A DNA stretch of 5,156 nucleotides from Treponema sp. (GTDB lineage Bacteria > Spirochaetota > Spirochaetia > Treponematales > Treponemataceae), in assembly GCA_012513125.1 (NCBI GenBank), contig JAAZCS010000136.1, positions 1-5,156 of the forward strand. The letters are read 5' to 3'. A program made the position numbers and the translations under genes. Under the pieces are notes generated by a model, which made no database searches, had not been told where the DNA came from, and saw only the letters and a program-made list of their open reading frames with translations. Shown here one piece after another: positions 1 through 5,156 of this stretch (within the stretch, counting starts at the first letter, position 1; each line of letters opens with the position of its first letter).

Positions 1-1135
1 TTTCCAATTTATATCCGTTTGAAATCAATTTTTTAATATCTCGTGCTTGTGTTGATGGATTGCATGATAAATATCTAATATATGGACTTTTTGTGGTAGT
101 TAAATAATTAATTACTTCTTTTTCTATTCCAGAGCGGGGTGGATCAATAACTATAGCATCAAATTTTCCACATGACGAAGCACAGTTTTTACACCATGAA
201 GCGCCACTCATTCCGTAACTGGTATGCTTTTTTCCCGACATGTTTGTTTCTGCAAATACTAGTGCATCTCTATTGTGTTCAACTAGTGTTACATTCTCAT
301 ATTTATCAGATAAAAATGTTGATATCGAGCCACAACCAGCGTACATATCCAAAACGTTTTTTCCTTCTGGTAATGAATTGAGAATTAACTTTATTACTTT
401 TTCAAACACGCTCAAATTTGACTGAAAAAATCCTCTAACATCAAAAGAAATTTTCTTATTAAGCAATTCTATTTCTACAATGCTGTTATCGTTTAATATT
501 GTTCCTGAAAAATAATGTTTTGATTTATAATTTTTAATTTCATGATTATTTTTTACAGAAGGAGTTGTTTTTTCATTGTTACAAATTATAACTTTATCCG
601 TTCCAATGATTTTTTCACTTCCAAAAAGGTGTATTCTTCCGTTCGGGAACAACTGAGAATTTGATTTTAAATAATCGTTGATAATTGGTTCTGCACATAA
701 ACATTCATCAATTTTGATTATGTTATTTGTTGCCTTTTCTGATAATCCTCCATCAGTAAATTGGAACCTTGATCTATAATTTGTATCTTTGTCACATAAT
801 GTTTCAATCAAATTTTTTGCATCTATATTGTTTTGAGCAAATAAATCTATAAGAATATTTTTTTTCAGTTCTCTTTGATAATCTTGATTTATATGCATCA
901 TATTGCAACCACCACATTTTGTGTAATATTTGCATTTTGGTGACACACGATTGGCAGATGGTTCTTCAATAGTGATTATTTTTGCAATATCATAATCTTT
1001 TTTAGTTTCAACAATTTTTATTGTCAAAGTTTCATTTGGCATTGAATAAGGAATTAATACAGTTTTTCCATTGATTTTTGCAATTGTATTTCCATCATAT
1101 AAGAAATTTTCTGTTTTTACTGTAATTTCGTTCAT
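1..1135 (-). CDS. rlmD: RlmD/TrmA-family RNA (uracil-C5)-methyltransferase, C-terminus cut by window edge
   Basis: This enzyme would transfer a methyl group from S-adenosylmethionine to C5 of a uracil, most likely in 23S rRNA. The 378 visible codons show a short TRAM-like N-terminal domain (about residues 1-60). A 4Fe-4S motif follows with Cys68, Cys74 and Cys77 (CX5CX2C, the spacing of E. coli RlmD), plus Cys145 or Cys147 as the likely fourth ligand. Next come FFQSN at 236-240, the SAM-binding motif VLDMYAGCG at 261-269, DPPRSG at 331-336, and the nucleophile motif SCNPST at 357-362 with Cys358. The family's general-base glutamate lies about 35 residues after that cysteine, beyond the left edge. 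The ATG at 1135 is chosen because AAAGGAT lies just upstream. An odd cysteine cluster sits at residues 315-322. The family is clear. The exact target (U1939, U747, or tRNA U54) cannot be read from the sequence, so the symbol is provisional. Confidence 0.9.
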   Translation of the reverse strand, partial: MNEITVKTENFLYDGNTIAKINGKTVLIPYSMPNETLTIKIVETKKDYDIAKIITIEEPSANRVSPKCKYYTKCGGCNMMHINQDYQRELKKNILIDLFAQNNIDAKNLIETLCDKDTNYRSRFQFTDGGLSEKATNNIIKIDECLCAEPIINDYLKSNSQLFPNGRIHLFGSEKIIGTDKVIICNNEKTTPSVKNNHEIKNYKSKHYFSGTILNDNSIVEIELLNKKISFDVRGFFQSNLSVFEKVIKLILNSLPEGKNVLDMYAGCGSISTFLSDKYENVTLVEHNRDALVFAETNMSGKKHTSYGMSGASWCKNCASSCGKFDAIVIDPPRSGIEKEVINYLTTTKSPYIRYLSCNPSTQARDIKKLISNGYKLE

Positions 1136-1143
1136 TCGTTTTT

Positions 1144-1150
1144 ATCCTTT
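1144..1150 (-). promoter_or_regulatory. Shine-Dalgarno site of the RNA methyltransferase gene
   Basis: On the minus strand AAAGGAT lies 8 bases before the ATG at 1135. It is the only well-placed Shine-Dalgarno-like sequence I find before any gene start in this window. It fixes the start of the methyltransferase and contrasts with the other starts. TATAAA (1158-1163) and TATATA (1151-1156) just upstream on the same strand are possible -10 elements, but I see no convincing -35 for either. Confidence 0.6.
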
Positions 1151-1185
1151 TATATAGTTTATACAAAATCATAAAAAATTGAAAT

Positions 1186-1226
1186 AATGAAACTGATATT
1201 AGTTAATTATCAGTTTTAGTTTCATT
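1186..1226. repeat. Bulged inverted repeat in the rlmD-pcnB divergent spacer
   Basis: AATGAAACT (1186-1194) is perfectly complementary to AGTTTCATT (1218-1226). Inside it GATA (1195-1198) can pair with TATC (1208-1211), leaving six unpaired bases on one side. The alternative pairing ACTGATA/TATCAGT (1192-1198 with 1208-1214) is also perfect. The spacer lies between two gene starts and no T-tract follows the repeat, so a terminator is unlikely. An operator, or an RNA fold in a leader transcript, fits better. No regulator is identifiable. Confidence 0.45.
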
Positions 1227-1243
1227 CGTTTTGCAATGCCTTA

Positions 1244-1273
1244 TTGACTAAAATGCATTAAGAGTAATAAAAT
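1244..1273 (+). promoter_or_regulatory. Candidate promoter of pcnB, near-leaderless
   Basis: TTGACT (1244-1249) is followed after 18 bases by TAAAAT (1268-1273). These are five-of-six matches to the sigma-70 -35 and -10 hexamers. Transcription would begin near 1280, only a base or two before the GTG at 1282 and about eight before the ATG at 1288. No Shine-Dalgarno sequence lies in between. The call is inferred from sequence match only. Confidence 0.45.
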
Positions 1274-1281
1274 TAACTATT

Positions 1282-2388
1282 GTGTTAATGCGATATGGTA
1301 CTGATAAGAATGGGAGAATTGTAAAAAAAGCTGTTGTTTACACAGAAGCTGAGCATTCAATTACGAATGATAAAATAGATCCTGATGCAATTCAAATAGT
1401 AAATAGGTTAAAAGATGTTGGTTTTGTCGCTTATATTGTTGGTGGAGCGGTAAGAGATTTATTGATAGACAATAAACCGAAAGATTTTGATATAGTTACA
1501 GATGCTACTCCTTCTAAAATTAAGAAAGTATTTAGAAATTCAAGAATAATTGGCAGGCGTTTTCGTCTTGTTCATGTTGTTTTTGGAGAAAAGATTTTTG
1601 AAGTAAGTACATTTAGGTCAATTTCAGAAGGTTCTGTCGGAAATAATTTTGGAACAATTGATGAAGATGTTCAACGAAGGGATTTTTCAATTAATGCACT
1701 ATATTATGATCCGATTCAAAAACAGGTTATTGATTATGTTGGTGGTGTTGAAGATATCAGAAAGCATATTTTAAAACCTGTAATACCAGTAGATAAAATA
1801 TTTGTTGAAGATCCAGTACGAATGCTCAGGGCTATTAAATATTCTGCAACTGCTAATGTAAAAATTTCTTTCTCTCTTAGACATAAAATAAGAGTATCCT
1901 CAAAATTGCTATCTCAGATTTCTACTTCAAGATTAACTGAAGAATTGTTAAAAATAATCAATAGTTCTCATTCTTTTGATATTATCAATGAAGCCATAGA
2001 TACAGATTTATTTATGTATTTACAGCCTGCAGCCACATCAATGATGTTTAATGATATAAAAATACAAGAAAGCTATTTTAATAATCTAAAAAAACTTGAT
2101 GAATTGAATAAAAAAGCTTCCAATGCAAGACTTGGAAGCAAACTTGTTTTTCTGTTAAAAGATTTTACAGATTCACTTACAGACTGGACGAAAGAAGTAA
2201 AATCAAAATCTCCAGCGGGGGAATTATATTCTAAAACATGGCGTGAATGTAGAAATTTTATTCTGCCAATGAATCCTCAAAAGAAAGAATTGGAATTTGC
2301 GGTTAAATCTATTTTACTATCCTATGGTGTTAATATACGAATAAAAAATGAAAAGAAGAATCTAGATAAAAACAATTCAAAAGCGTGA
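1282..2388 (+). CDS. pcnB: Poly(A) polymerase / CCA-adding enzyme family nucleotidyltransferase, PcnB type
   Basis: This is a class II template-independent nucleotidyltransferase that adds nucleotides to RNA 3' ends. Poly(A) tails made by PcnB promote RNA decay in E. coli. Numbering from the GTG, the sequence shows GGAVRD at 54-59, the metal-binding pair in KDFDIVTD (Asp68 and Asp70), and FRNSRIIGRRFRLVHV around 84-99. RRDFSINAL follows at 132-140, DYVGGVEDI at 151-159, and EDPVRMLRAIKYSA at 176-189. The IIGRRFRLVH stretch resembles the pattern reported to separate bacterial poly(A) polymerases from CCA-adding enzymes, so I favour PcnB, with tRNA CCA addition as the alternative. At 368 residues it is about 100 shorter than E. 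coli PcnB. It ends in a Lys/Asn-rich tail. The start may be GTG 1282 or ATG 1288; neither has a Shine-Dalgarno site. The TGA stop abuts the stop of the convergent frame. Confidence 0.88.
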   Translation: MLMRYGTDKNGRIVKKAVVYTEAEHSITNDKIDPDAIQIVNRLKDVGFVAYIVGGAVRDLLIDNKPKDFDIVTDATPSKIKKVFRNSRIIGRRFRLVHVVFGEKIFEVSTFRSISEGSVGNNFGTIDEDVQRRDFSINALYYDPIQKQVIDYVGGVEDIRKHILKPVIPVDKIFVEDPVRMLRAIKYSATANVKISFSLRHKIRVSSKLLSQISTSRLTEELLKIINSSHSFDIINEAIDTDLFMYLQPAATSMMFNDIKIQESYFNNLKKLDELNKKASNARLGSKLVFLLKDFTDSLTDWTKEVKSKSPAGELYSKTWRECRNFILPMNPQKKELEFAVKSILLSYGVNIRIKNEKKNLDKNNSKA

Positions 2389-2631
2389 TTATTTTTGTTC
2401 TGGATATGATATTTTATCAATAATTATGCTGACATCTTCAATTAGGATACCTGTAAATGATTCGATTTTGTCTATAATATATTGTTGAAGTTTGTGGATT
2501 TTTCCAGTTAATTGTGTACCAAAAGGGGCGTCAATGGTTACAAGAAGCTTGTATCCGTGACTATTTGTTCTTATTACAATTTTATTAATTTTTACATCGC
2601 TAGCACATTCGCTTACACAATGCATTACCAT
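2389..2631 (-). CDS. Asp23/Gls24-like domain fragment, probable C-terminus of the interrupted P-loop gene
   Basis: The first ATG encodes 80 residues that match the body of the Asp23/Gls24 (DUF322) fold. A strand-rich part includes GYKLLVTIDAPFG, then a helix (about LTGKIHKLQQYIIDKIESF), then TGILIEDVSIIIDKI, the usual end of the family. The family's conserved opening (G-[KR]-[IV]-E-I) is missing here. It is instead found as GRVEIS at the end of the upstream frame. The two lie in the same reading frame, separated by one TAA at 2647-2649 and the in-frame codons for AALTQ. There is no Shine-Dalgarno sequence before the ATG at 2631. I therefore infer a detached C-terminus rather than an independent gene. 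Translational restart after the stop, 15 bases downstream, remains possible. Family members are cytoplasmic and associated with envelope stress or fatty-acid metabolism in Firmicutes; the role here is unknown. Confidence 0.6.
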   Translation of the reverse strand: MVMHCVSECASDVKINKIVIRTNSHGYKLLVTIDAPFGTQLTGKIHKLQQYIIDKIESFTGILIEDVSIIIDKISYPEQK

Positions 2632-2646
2632 TTGGGTTAATGCTGC

Positions 2647-2649
2647 TTA
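2647..2649 (-). other. In-frame TAA interrupting a P-loop/Asp23 fusion gene
   Basis: The minus-strand frame opened at 3273 reaches TAA here. It then stays open in the same frame to the TAA at 2389-2391. Read through, the junction is GRVEIS-x-AALTQMVMHCVSE, which matches the opening of Asp23-family domains (as in GKIEIAPEVIEVIAG of Bacillus YqhY), with the stop at the third residue after the conserved Glu. A GAA-to-TAA change would be enough. The full protein would have about 294 residues. Confidence 0.75.
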
Positions 2650-3273
2650 TGAAATTTCTACTCTTCCTTTTTTTGAGAATTCTGGTTGCACTATAGATTT
2701 TTCAATCATTTTTCCTTTAACATTATGTTTTATTCCAAAAAGTTTGCTACCTTTACTAAAAAAATCTCTAACTGATGTTGAAAATATTTGAGGATAATTT
2801 CGCTTTATTTCAATTGAAGGAACAGGAATAACATGTTTACCTTCAATTTGTCTAGATTTTATTGCTTTTTCTATATCTTCTTTTGTTGATATTTCTTCAA
2901 TATGAATTATTTTTGTAGGCTGTGGCAATTGAAGTCTCATTGCAATTTTAGAAACCATTTTTTCTGAAGTGCCTAATAATAAAATCTTTTTTATATGTGT
3001 TTTTCTGAGTACTTTGGCAACTGAGTCCCTGTGTTCTTTGTCGTCAAATAATGCAATGCGGACAGCACCCATATATGTTTTTTCTCTTTTAGCCGATCTA
3101 CCTGCAACTATTTTTTCATCTTGAATTAAAAGTCCATCATCTATAATTGCATGAATTCCATATTCTTCTGCTAGTAATTTAGAACGGAAGCTTTTTCCGG
3201 TTCCACTTTCACCTACAAGTGCATAAACAGAAATATGTTTGATTTTTTGAACTATTGTCTCAAATGGGTTCAT
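2647..3273 (-). CDS. P-loop NTPase-like protein, N-terminal part of a probable Asp23-domain fusion
   Basis: These 208 residues begin with a short helix and then a strand and Walker A loop, ALVGESGTGKS (motif GESGTGKS at 21-28), which should bind ATP or GTP phosphates. IIDDGLLI at 43-50, after the next strand, could supply the metal-binding acidic residues. A second strand-loop segment, KILLLGTSEKM, lies around 96-106. The tail from about 155 is basic and ends KKGRVEIS, the expected opening of an Asp23 domain that continues past the stop. I do not recognise a named ATPase family and propose no reaction. The gene lies 30 bases after rluA on the same strand and may share its transcript. A promoter placed for a leaderless message also sits in that gap. 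No Shine-Dalgarno sequence precedes the ATG. The P-loop is certain; function and intactness are not. Confidence 0.8.
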   Translation of the reverse strand: MNPFETIVQKIKHISVYALVGESGTGKSFRSKLLAEEYGIHAIIDDGLLIQDEKIVAGRSAKREKTYMGAVRIALFDDKEHRDSVAKVLRKTHIKKILLLGTSEKMVSKIAMRLQLPQPTKIIHIEEISTKEDIEKAIKSRQIEGKHVIPVPSIEIKRNYPQIFSTSVRDFFSKGSKLFGIKHNVKGKMIEKSIVQPEFSKKGRVEIS

Positions 3274-3280
3274 ATTTATT

Positions 3281-3309
3281 ATTATATTCTATTTTTATTG
3301 AGTCTACAA
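3281..3309 (-). promoter_or_regulatory. Candidate leaderless promoter of the P-loop gene
   Basis: On the minus strand TTGTAG (3304-3309, overlapping the rluA stop codon) precedes a perfect TATAAT (3281-3286) by 17 bases. Transcription would start near 3274, one base before the ATG that begins at 3273. Because no Shine-Dalgarno sequence is present, this would give a leaderless message. It is a sequence match only, in AT-rich DNA. Confidence 0.5.
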
Positions 3310-4248
3310 GTTTTTATAGACAAATTCCTTAAAATTGTCAGATAAATCAATTTCAACTTTTTCTGGAAGATTAAGAGGATTGTCTTTAGGAAACAATAAC
3401 GCCACCGCTTGTAAAAAAAAGTCCTGATTTGAATCTTTCATTTCTATAGCTCCGTATGCAGTGTCTCCTAATAATGGATGATTATGAAATGCAGAAACAG
3501 CTCTAATTTGATGCATACGCCCAGTTTTGATTCTAAATTCTACTAATGTAATATCTTTGTCTTTATATTTTCCATATTTAAGCGGAATTACTTCTGTGTA
3601 TGAATCTTTGTAGCCGTTTTCATCTTCAGAATTAACTTTTACAGTATGAAATCCGCTTTTGTTATCTTTTTCTGTTTTTATATATTCATCCCAAATCTCA
3701 GTTTTAAGAATCTTTCCAAGAATAATTCCTTTATAGTGTTTTTTAATTGAGTGATTTTGTATATTTTCAGAAAACCATCTAGCTCCTGCTAAGCTTAGGG
3801 AAAAAGTAACTAATCCTGTAGTTTTTTTATCAAGTCTGTGAAGAGGTCCAGGTACAAAAGATAGGGAGGAGTGGGTAAAATTATTTTTATAATAGGATTG
3901 AACAATTTTATCTAGAGATTTGCTATCTCCTTGTGTAAGCATATTGTAAGGTTTGTTGATAATTAATAAATCAGATGTTTGCAAAACAATAATTGAATTT
4001 AAGTCAAAATTAATGATTTCGTTTTTGTTTACAGTGATATCTGAAAGTAAAAAGTCTGCAATAGAAATTTCGTCATTTTTTTGTACATGGCAATCATTTT
4101 TGGTTTTTTTATTGTTTACTTTGATTAGTCCTTTTCTTATTGATTTATAGATATCGCCAAGAGAAATGTCTGGAATAAAGTTTCTAATAATTCTATCGAT
4201 ACGTCTATCATCGTCATTTATTCCGACTATGAATTTTTTATACTGCAT
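3304..4248 (-). CDS. RluA-family pseudouridine synthase with S4 domain
   Basis: This enzyme isomerises uridine to pseudouridine, most likely in 23S rRNA. Counting from the ATG at 4248 it has 314 residues, about the usual RluC/RluD size. An N-terminal S4 RNA-binding domain (about 12-68) contains KGLIKVNNKK. The catalytic domain has LLIINKPYNMLTQG at 95-108, then the signature HRLDKKTTGL at 137-146 with catalytic Asp140. RIKTGRMHQIRA at 239-250 and HPLLGDTAYG at 257-266 follow. All core motifs are present and unbroken. A TTG at 4254 could add two residues, but the ATG fits the TATAAT just upstream better. The specific target uridines (RluC-like or RluD-like) cannot be decided from the sequence. 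It is the first gene of the minus-strand block and is divergent from the PAP2 gene, with a shared 16-bp palindrome between them. Confidence 0.93.
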   Translation of the reverse strand: MQYKKFIVGINDDDRRIDRIIRNFIPDISLGDIYKSIRKGLIKVNNKKTKNDCHVQKNDEISIADFLLSDITVNKNEIINFDLNSIIVLQTSDLLIINKPYNMLTQGDSKSLDKIVQSYYKNNFTHSSLSFVPGPLHRLDKKTTGLVTFSLSLAGARWFSENIQNHSIKKHYKGIILGKILKTEIWDEYIKTEKDNKSGFHTVKVNSEDENGYKDSYTEVIPLKYGKYKDKDITLVEFRIKTGRMHQIRAVSAFHNHPLLGDTAYGAIEMKDSNQDFFLQAVALLFPKDNPLNLPEKVEIDLSDNFKEFVYKNL

Positions 4249-4255
4249 AATCAAT

Positions 4256-4289
4256 ATTATATATAAAACTAATATTTCATTTATTGCAA
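4256..4289 (-). promoter_or_regulatory. Candidate promoter of the pseudouridine synthase gene, near-leaderless
   Basis: A perfect TATAAT on the minus strand (4256-4261) ends seven bases before the ATG at 4248, putting the start of transcription about at the start codon. The only recognisable -35, TTGCAA at 4284-4289, is 22 bases from it, which is too far. The same -35 is 18 bases from an overlapping TATATA (4260-4265), which would leave a leader of about five bases. There is no Shine-Dalgarno sequence in either case. Confidence 0.4.
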
Positions 4290-4294
4290 TAAAT
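4279..4294. repeat. Perfect 16-bp palindrome in the divergent spacer, operator candidate
   Basis: ATTTATTGCAATAAAT equals its own reverse complement. It lies roughly midway in the 70 bases between the pseudouridine synthase and PAP2 gene starts. Its TTGCAA core is self-complementary, so it can act as a -35 for both directions. A dimeric repressor or activator bound here could control both genes together. No regulator gene is present in the window. Confidence 0.5.
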
Positions 4295-4312
4295 AATTTG
4301 TAATGATAGAAT
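4284..4312 (+). promoter_or_regulatory. Candidate leaderless promoter of the PAP2-like gene
   Basis: TTGCAA (4284-4289) and TAGAAT (4307-4312) are 17 bases apart and match sigma-70 hexamers at four and five positions. Transcription would start near 4319, the first base of the ATG. The six bases between the -10 and the ATG are only A and T, so no Shine-Dalgarno sequence is possible there. Confidence 0.45.
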
Positions 4313-4318
4313 TATATT

Positions 4319-4804
4319 ATGTTACCTACTGCCAGAGATCAAATTAGATTATTATTACTCAATCCAGTTTTTTTATCATGTGTTTTTAGTTGGCTTGGTG
4401 CTCAATTTATCAAAACAATAATAAACTTAATTTATGGAAAAATTCATTCTTATGCTCAATTACTTGAAATGCTCATATGGAAAACTGGGGGAATGCCATC
4501 AAGCCATTCTGCCTTGGTAACTTCACTTTGCACTTCTATAGCTTTTAGAGATGGAATATGTTCTGATTTATTTATTTTGTCATTATCTTTTTTTCTTGTA
4601 GTTATTAGAGATGCTTTTGGTGTTAGACGTTCAAGTGGTTTGCAATCAAAAAAAATAAATTTACTTGGAAAAGAACTAGAAGAAAAGAAAATCATAGATA
4701 CATATAAACCAATAAAGGAAGTAAATGGACATTCACCGATAGAAGTTATTTTTGGATGTATTTTTGGACTTCTTGTTGGAGCTTCTTTCTCTTTATTAAA
4801 TTAG
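4319..4804 (+). CDS. Divergent PAP2 (DUF212) family integral membrane protein
   Basis: The 161 residues show every landmark of the DUF212 or divergent-PAP2 family, whose members are usually about 150 residues. An opening hydrophobic segment carries NPVFLS and a later AQFIK (about 15-32). GGMPSSHSA at 57-65 resembles the PAP2 phosphatase motif with Ser and His. RDAFGVRRSSG at 97-107 follows a membrane segment (84-96). NGHSPIEV at 136-143 supplies the second His, and a last membrane segment spans about 144-160. Hydrophobic stretches suggest three to four membrane spans in the inner membrane. PAP2 relatives are lipid-phosphate phosphatases, but the substrate of this branch is not established and catalysis is not proven by the motifs. 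The gene is divergent from rluA and only one base precedes the following ATG, so the two are probably cotranscribed and translationally coupled. Confidence 0.9.
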   Translation: MLPTARDQIRLLLLNPVFLSCVFSWLGAQFIKTIINLIYGKIHSYAQLLEMLIWKTGGMPSSHSALVTSLCTSIAFRDGICSDLFILSLSFFLVVIRDAFGVRRSSGLQSKKINLLGKELEEKKIIDTYKPIKEVNGHSPIEVIFGCIFGLLVGASFSLLN

Positions 4805-4805
4805 C

Positions 4806-5156
4806 ATGAAAAAATTTAAATCGTTTCTTTTTCTTATTATTATTTTTATTTCTGTATTTGGAATTTTCCTTGCTCGTGAAGTTCTTTCCATGCCGTTGTG
4901 GGATGGCTATGTAACTGTTTATTTTCCCTCTGATGTTAGTGAAAAAATTGTAACAGATATTTTTGACGCAAATCAAATTAAAAACTACATTTGTTATGAT
5001 AATCAAATTCTTCCTTTACAAGATAAAAAATATACACTTCAAAGTACTTTCTACAACATAATTAGTAATACTGCAAAAGATGATTATTCACAATTGCGAT
5101 ATTTATTCTTTTTTGATAAAGAAAAAAACTATAAAGTTTGCTATTGTCCTCAAAAA
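4806..5156 (+). CDS. Unrecognised membrane-anchored protein, partial at the right edge
   Basis: The frame is open for 117 codons from an ATG one base after the PAP2 stop, to the last base of the window. Residues 1-6 are basic (MKKFKS). A hydrophobic stretch then runs from 7 to 23, giving a signal anchor or uncleaved signal peptide with no lipoprotein cysteine. The rest, from about residue 30 (PLWDGYVTVYFPSDVSEKI), looks soluble and would lie outside the cytoplasmic membrane. Two Cys residues near the edge (YKVCYCPQ) are notable, as is an aromatic FFFDKEKNY stretch. I do not recognise the family. The one-base spacing indicates translation coupled to the PAP2-like gene and a likely link to its envelope function. 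The minus-strand frame over 4746-5006 is a shadow of this gene. The coding call is firm; the function is unknown. Confidence 0.75.
   Translation, partial: MKKFKSFLFLIIIFISVFGIFLAREVLSMPLWDGYVTVYFPSDVSEKIVTDIFDANQIKNYICYDNQILPLQDKKYTLQSTFYNIISNTAKDDYSQLRYLFFFDKEKNYKVCYCPQK

Larger units (their letters stand above)
1131..1232. repeat. 12-bp direct repeat pair, TTCATTCGTTTT
   Basis: TTCATTCGTTTT occurs at 1131-1142, over the methyltransferase start codon, and again at 1221-1232, over the right arm of the inverted repeat. The copies are exactly 90 bases apart. This may be a small local duplication or a repeated protein-binding site. In AT-rich DNA it may also mean little. Confidence 0.35.

Noticed and set aside
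172..425. Two short overlapping plus-strand frames (172-381 and 240-425)
   Set aside because: They lie antisense to well-supported methyltransferase sequence, have no ribosome binding site, and encode nothing recognisable.
1186..1226. Reading the inverted repeat as a rho-independent terminator
   Set aside because: The stem is AT-rich, bulged, lacks an adjacent T-tract, and lies between two gene starts where no terminator is needed.
2647..2649. Genetic-code change making TAA a sense codon
   Set aside because: TAA also ends the downstream half of the same locus at 2389-2391, while TAG and TGA end other genes here, so all three act as stops. A local mutation or local readthrough is simpler.
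3953..4150. A 65-codon plus-strand frame with hydrophobic stretches
   Set aside because: It is antisense to the S4 and early catalytic region of the pseudouridine synthase. The hydrophobic look comes from T-rich complement of Lys/Asn codons.
4456..5006. Two minus-strand frames (4456-4695 and 4746-5006)
   Set aside because: They are shadows of the PAP2-like gene and the partial membrane protein. The second is Lys/Asn-rich only because it is the complement of a T-rich hydrophobic segment.
1..5156. CRISPR array, tRNA/rRNA genes, insertion sequence, phage or defence island
   Set aside because: I saw no regularly spaced repeats, no tRNA-like cloverleaf, no transposase or integrase motifs, and no toxin-antitoxin or restriction genes. 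The content is mostly housekeeping.

Overview
The window is AT-rich DNA from a low-GC bacterium. A spirochaete of the Treponema type is my best guess. It rests on the general look of the PcnB-like protein, on a P-loop/Asp23 combination protein, and on the mix of neighbours; no single marker proves it. There are six gene loci and no sign of tRNA or rRNA genes, insertion sequences, CRISPR or phage. No gene-free stretch exceeds about 150 bases.

Layout from left to right. Bases 1-1135 (minus) hold most of an iron-sulfur RNA uracil-C5 methyltransferase (RlmD/TrmA superfamily) whose C-terminus lies off the left edge. A 146-base divergent spacer with a bulged inverted repeat separates it from a PcnB-type nucleotidyltransferase at 1282-2388 (plus). 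That gene ends exactly where the next minus-strand frame ends (2388/2389). The minus-strand block, read from right to left, starts with an RluA-family pseudouridine synthase (3304-4248). It continues with a P-loop protein (2647-3273) that runs, in the same frame through a single TAA, into an Asp23/Gls24-like segment (2389-2646). A 70-base divergent spacer with a perfect 16-bp palindrome then leads to a divergent-PAP2 (DUF212) membrane protein at 4319-4804 (plus). One base later begins an unrecognised membrane-anchored protein that runs off the right edge.

Three of the genes act on RNA: uracil methylation, pseudouridylation, and 3'-end nucleotide addition. The PAP2-like protein and its follower are membrane proteins, probably one transcription unit.

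Two things deserve attention. First, the P-loop/Asp23 locus reads as one protein of about 294 residues interrupted by an in-frame TAA inside the conserved start of the Asp23 domain. This means a nonsense mutation, a sequencing error, or readthrough. Second, four starts (pcnB, the P-loop gene, rluA, and the PAP2 gene) lack a Shine-Dalgarno sequence and have a -10-like hexamer ending only 6-8 bases upstream. This is the arrangement expected for leaderless mRNAs, whereas the methyltransferase gene has an ordinary ribosome binding site.
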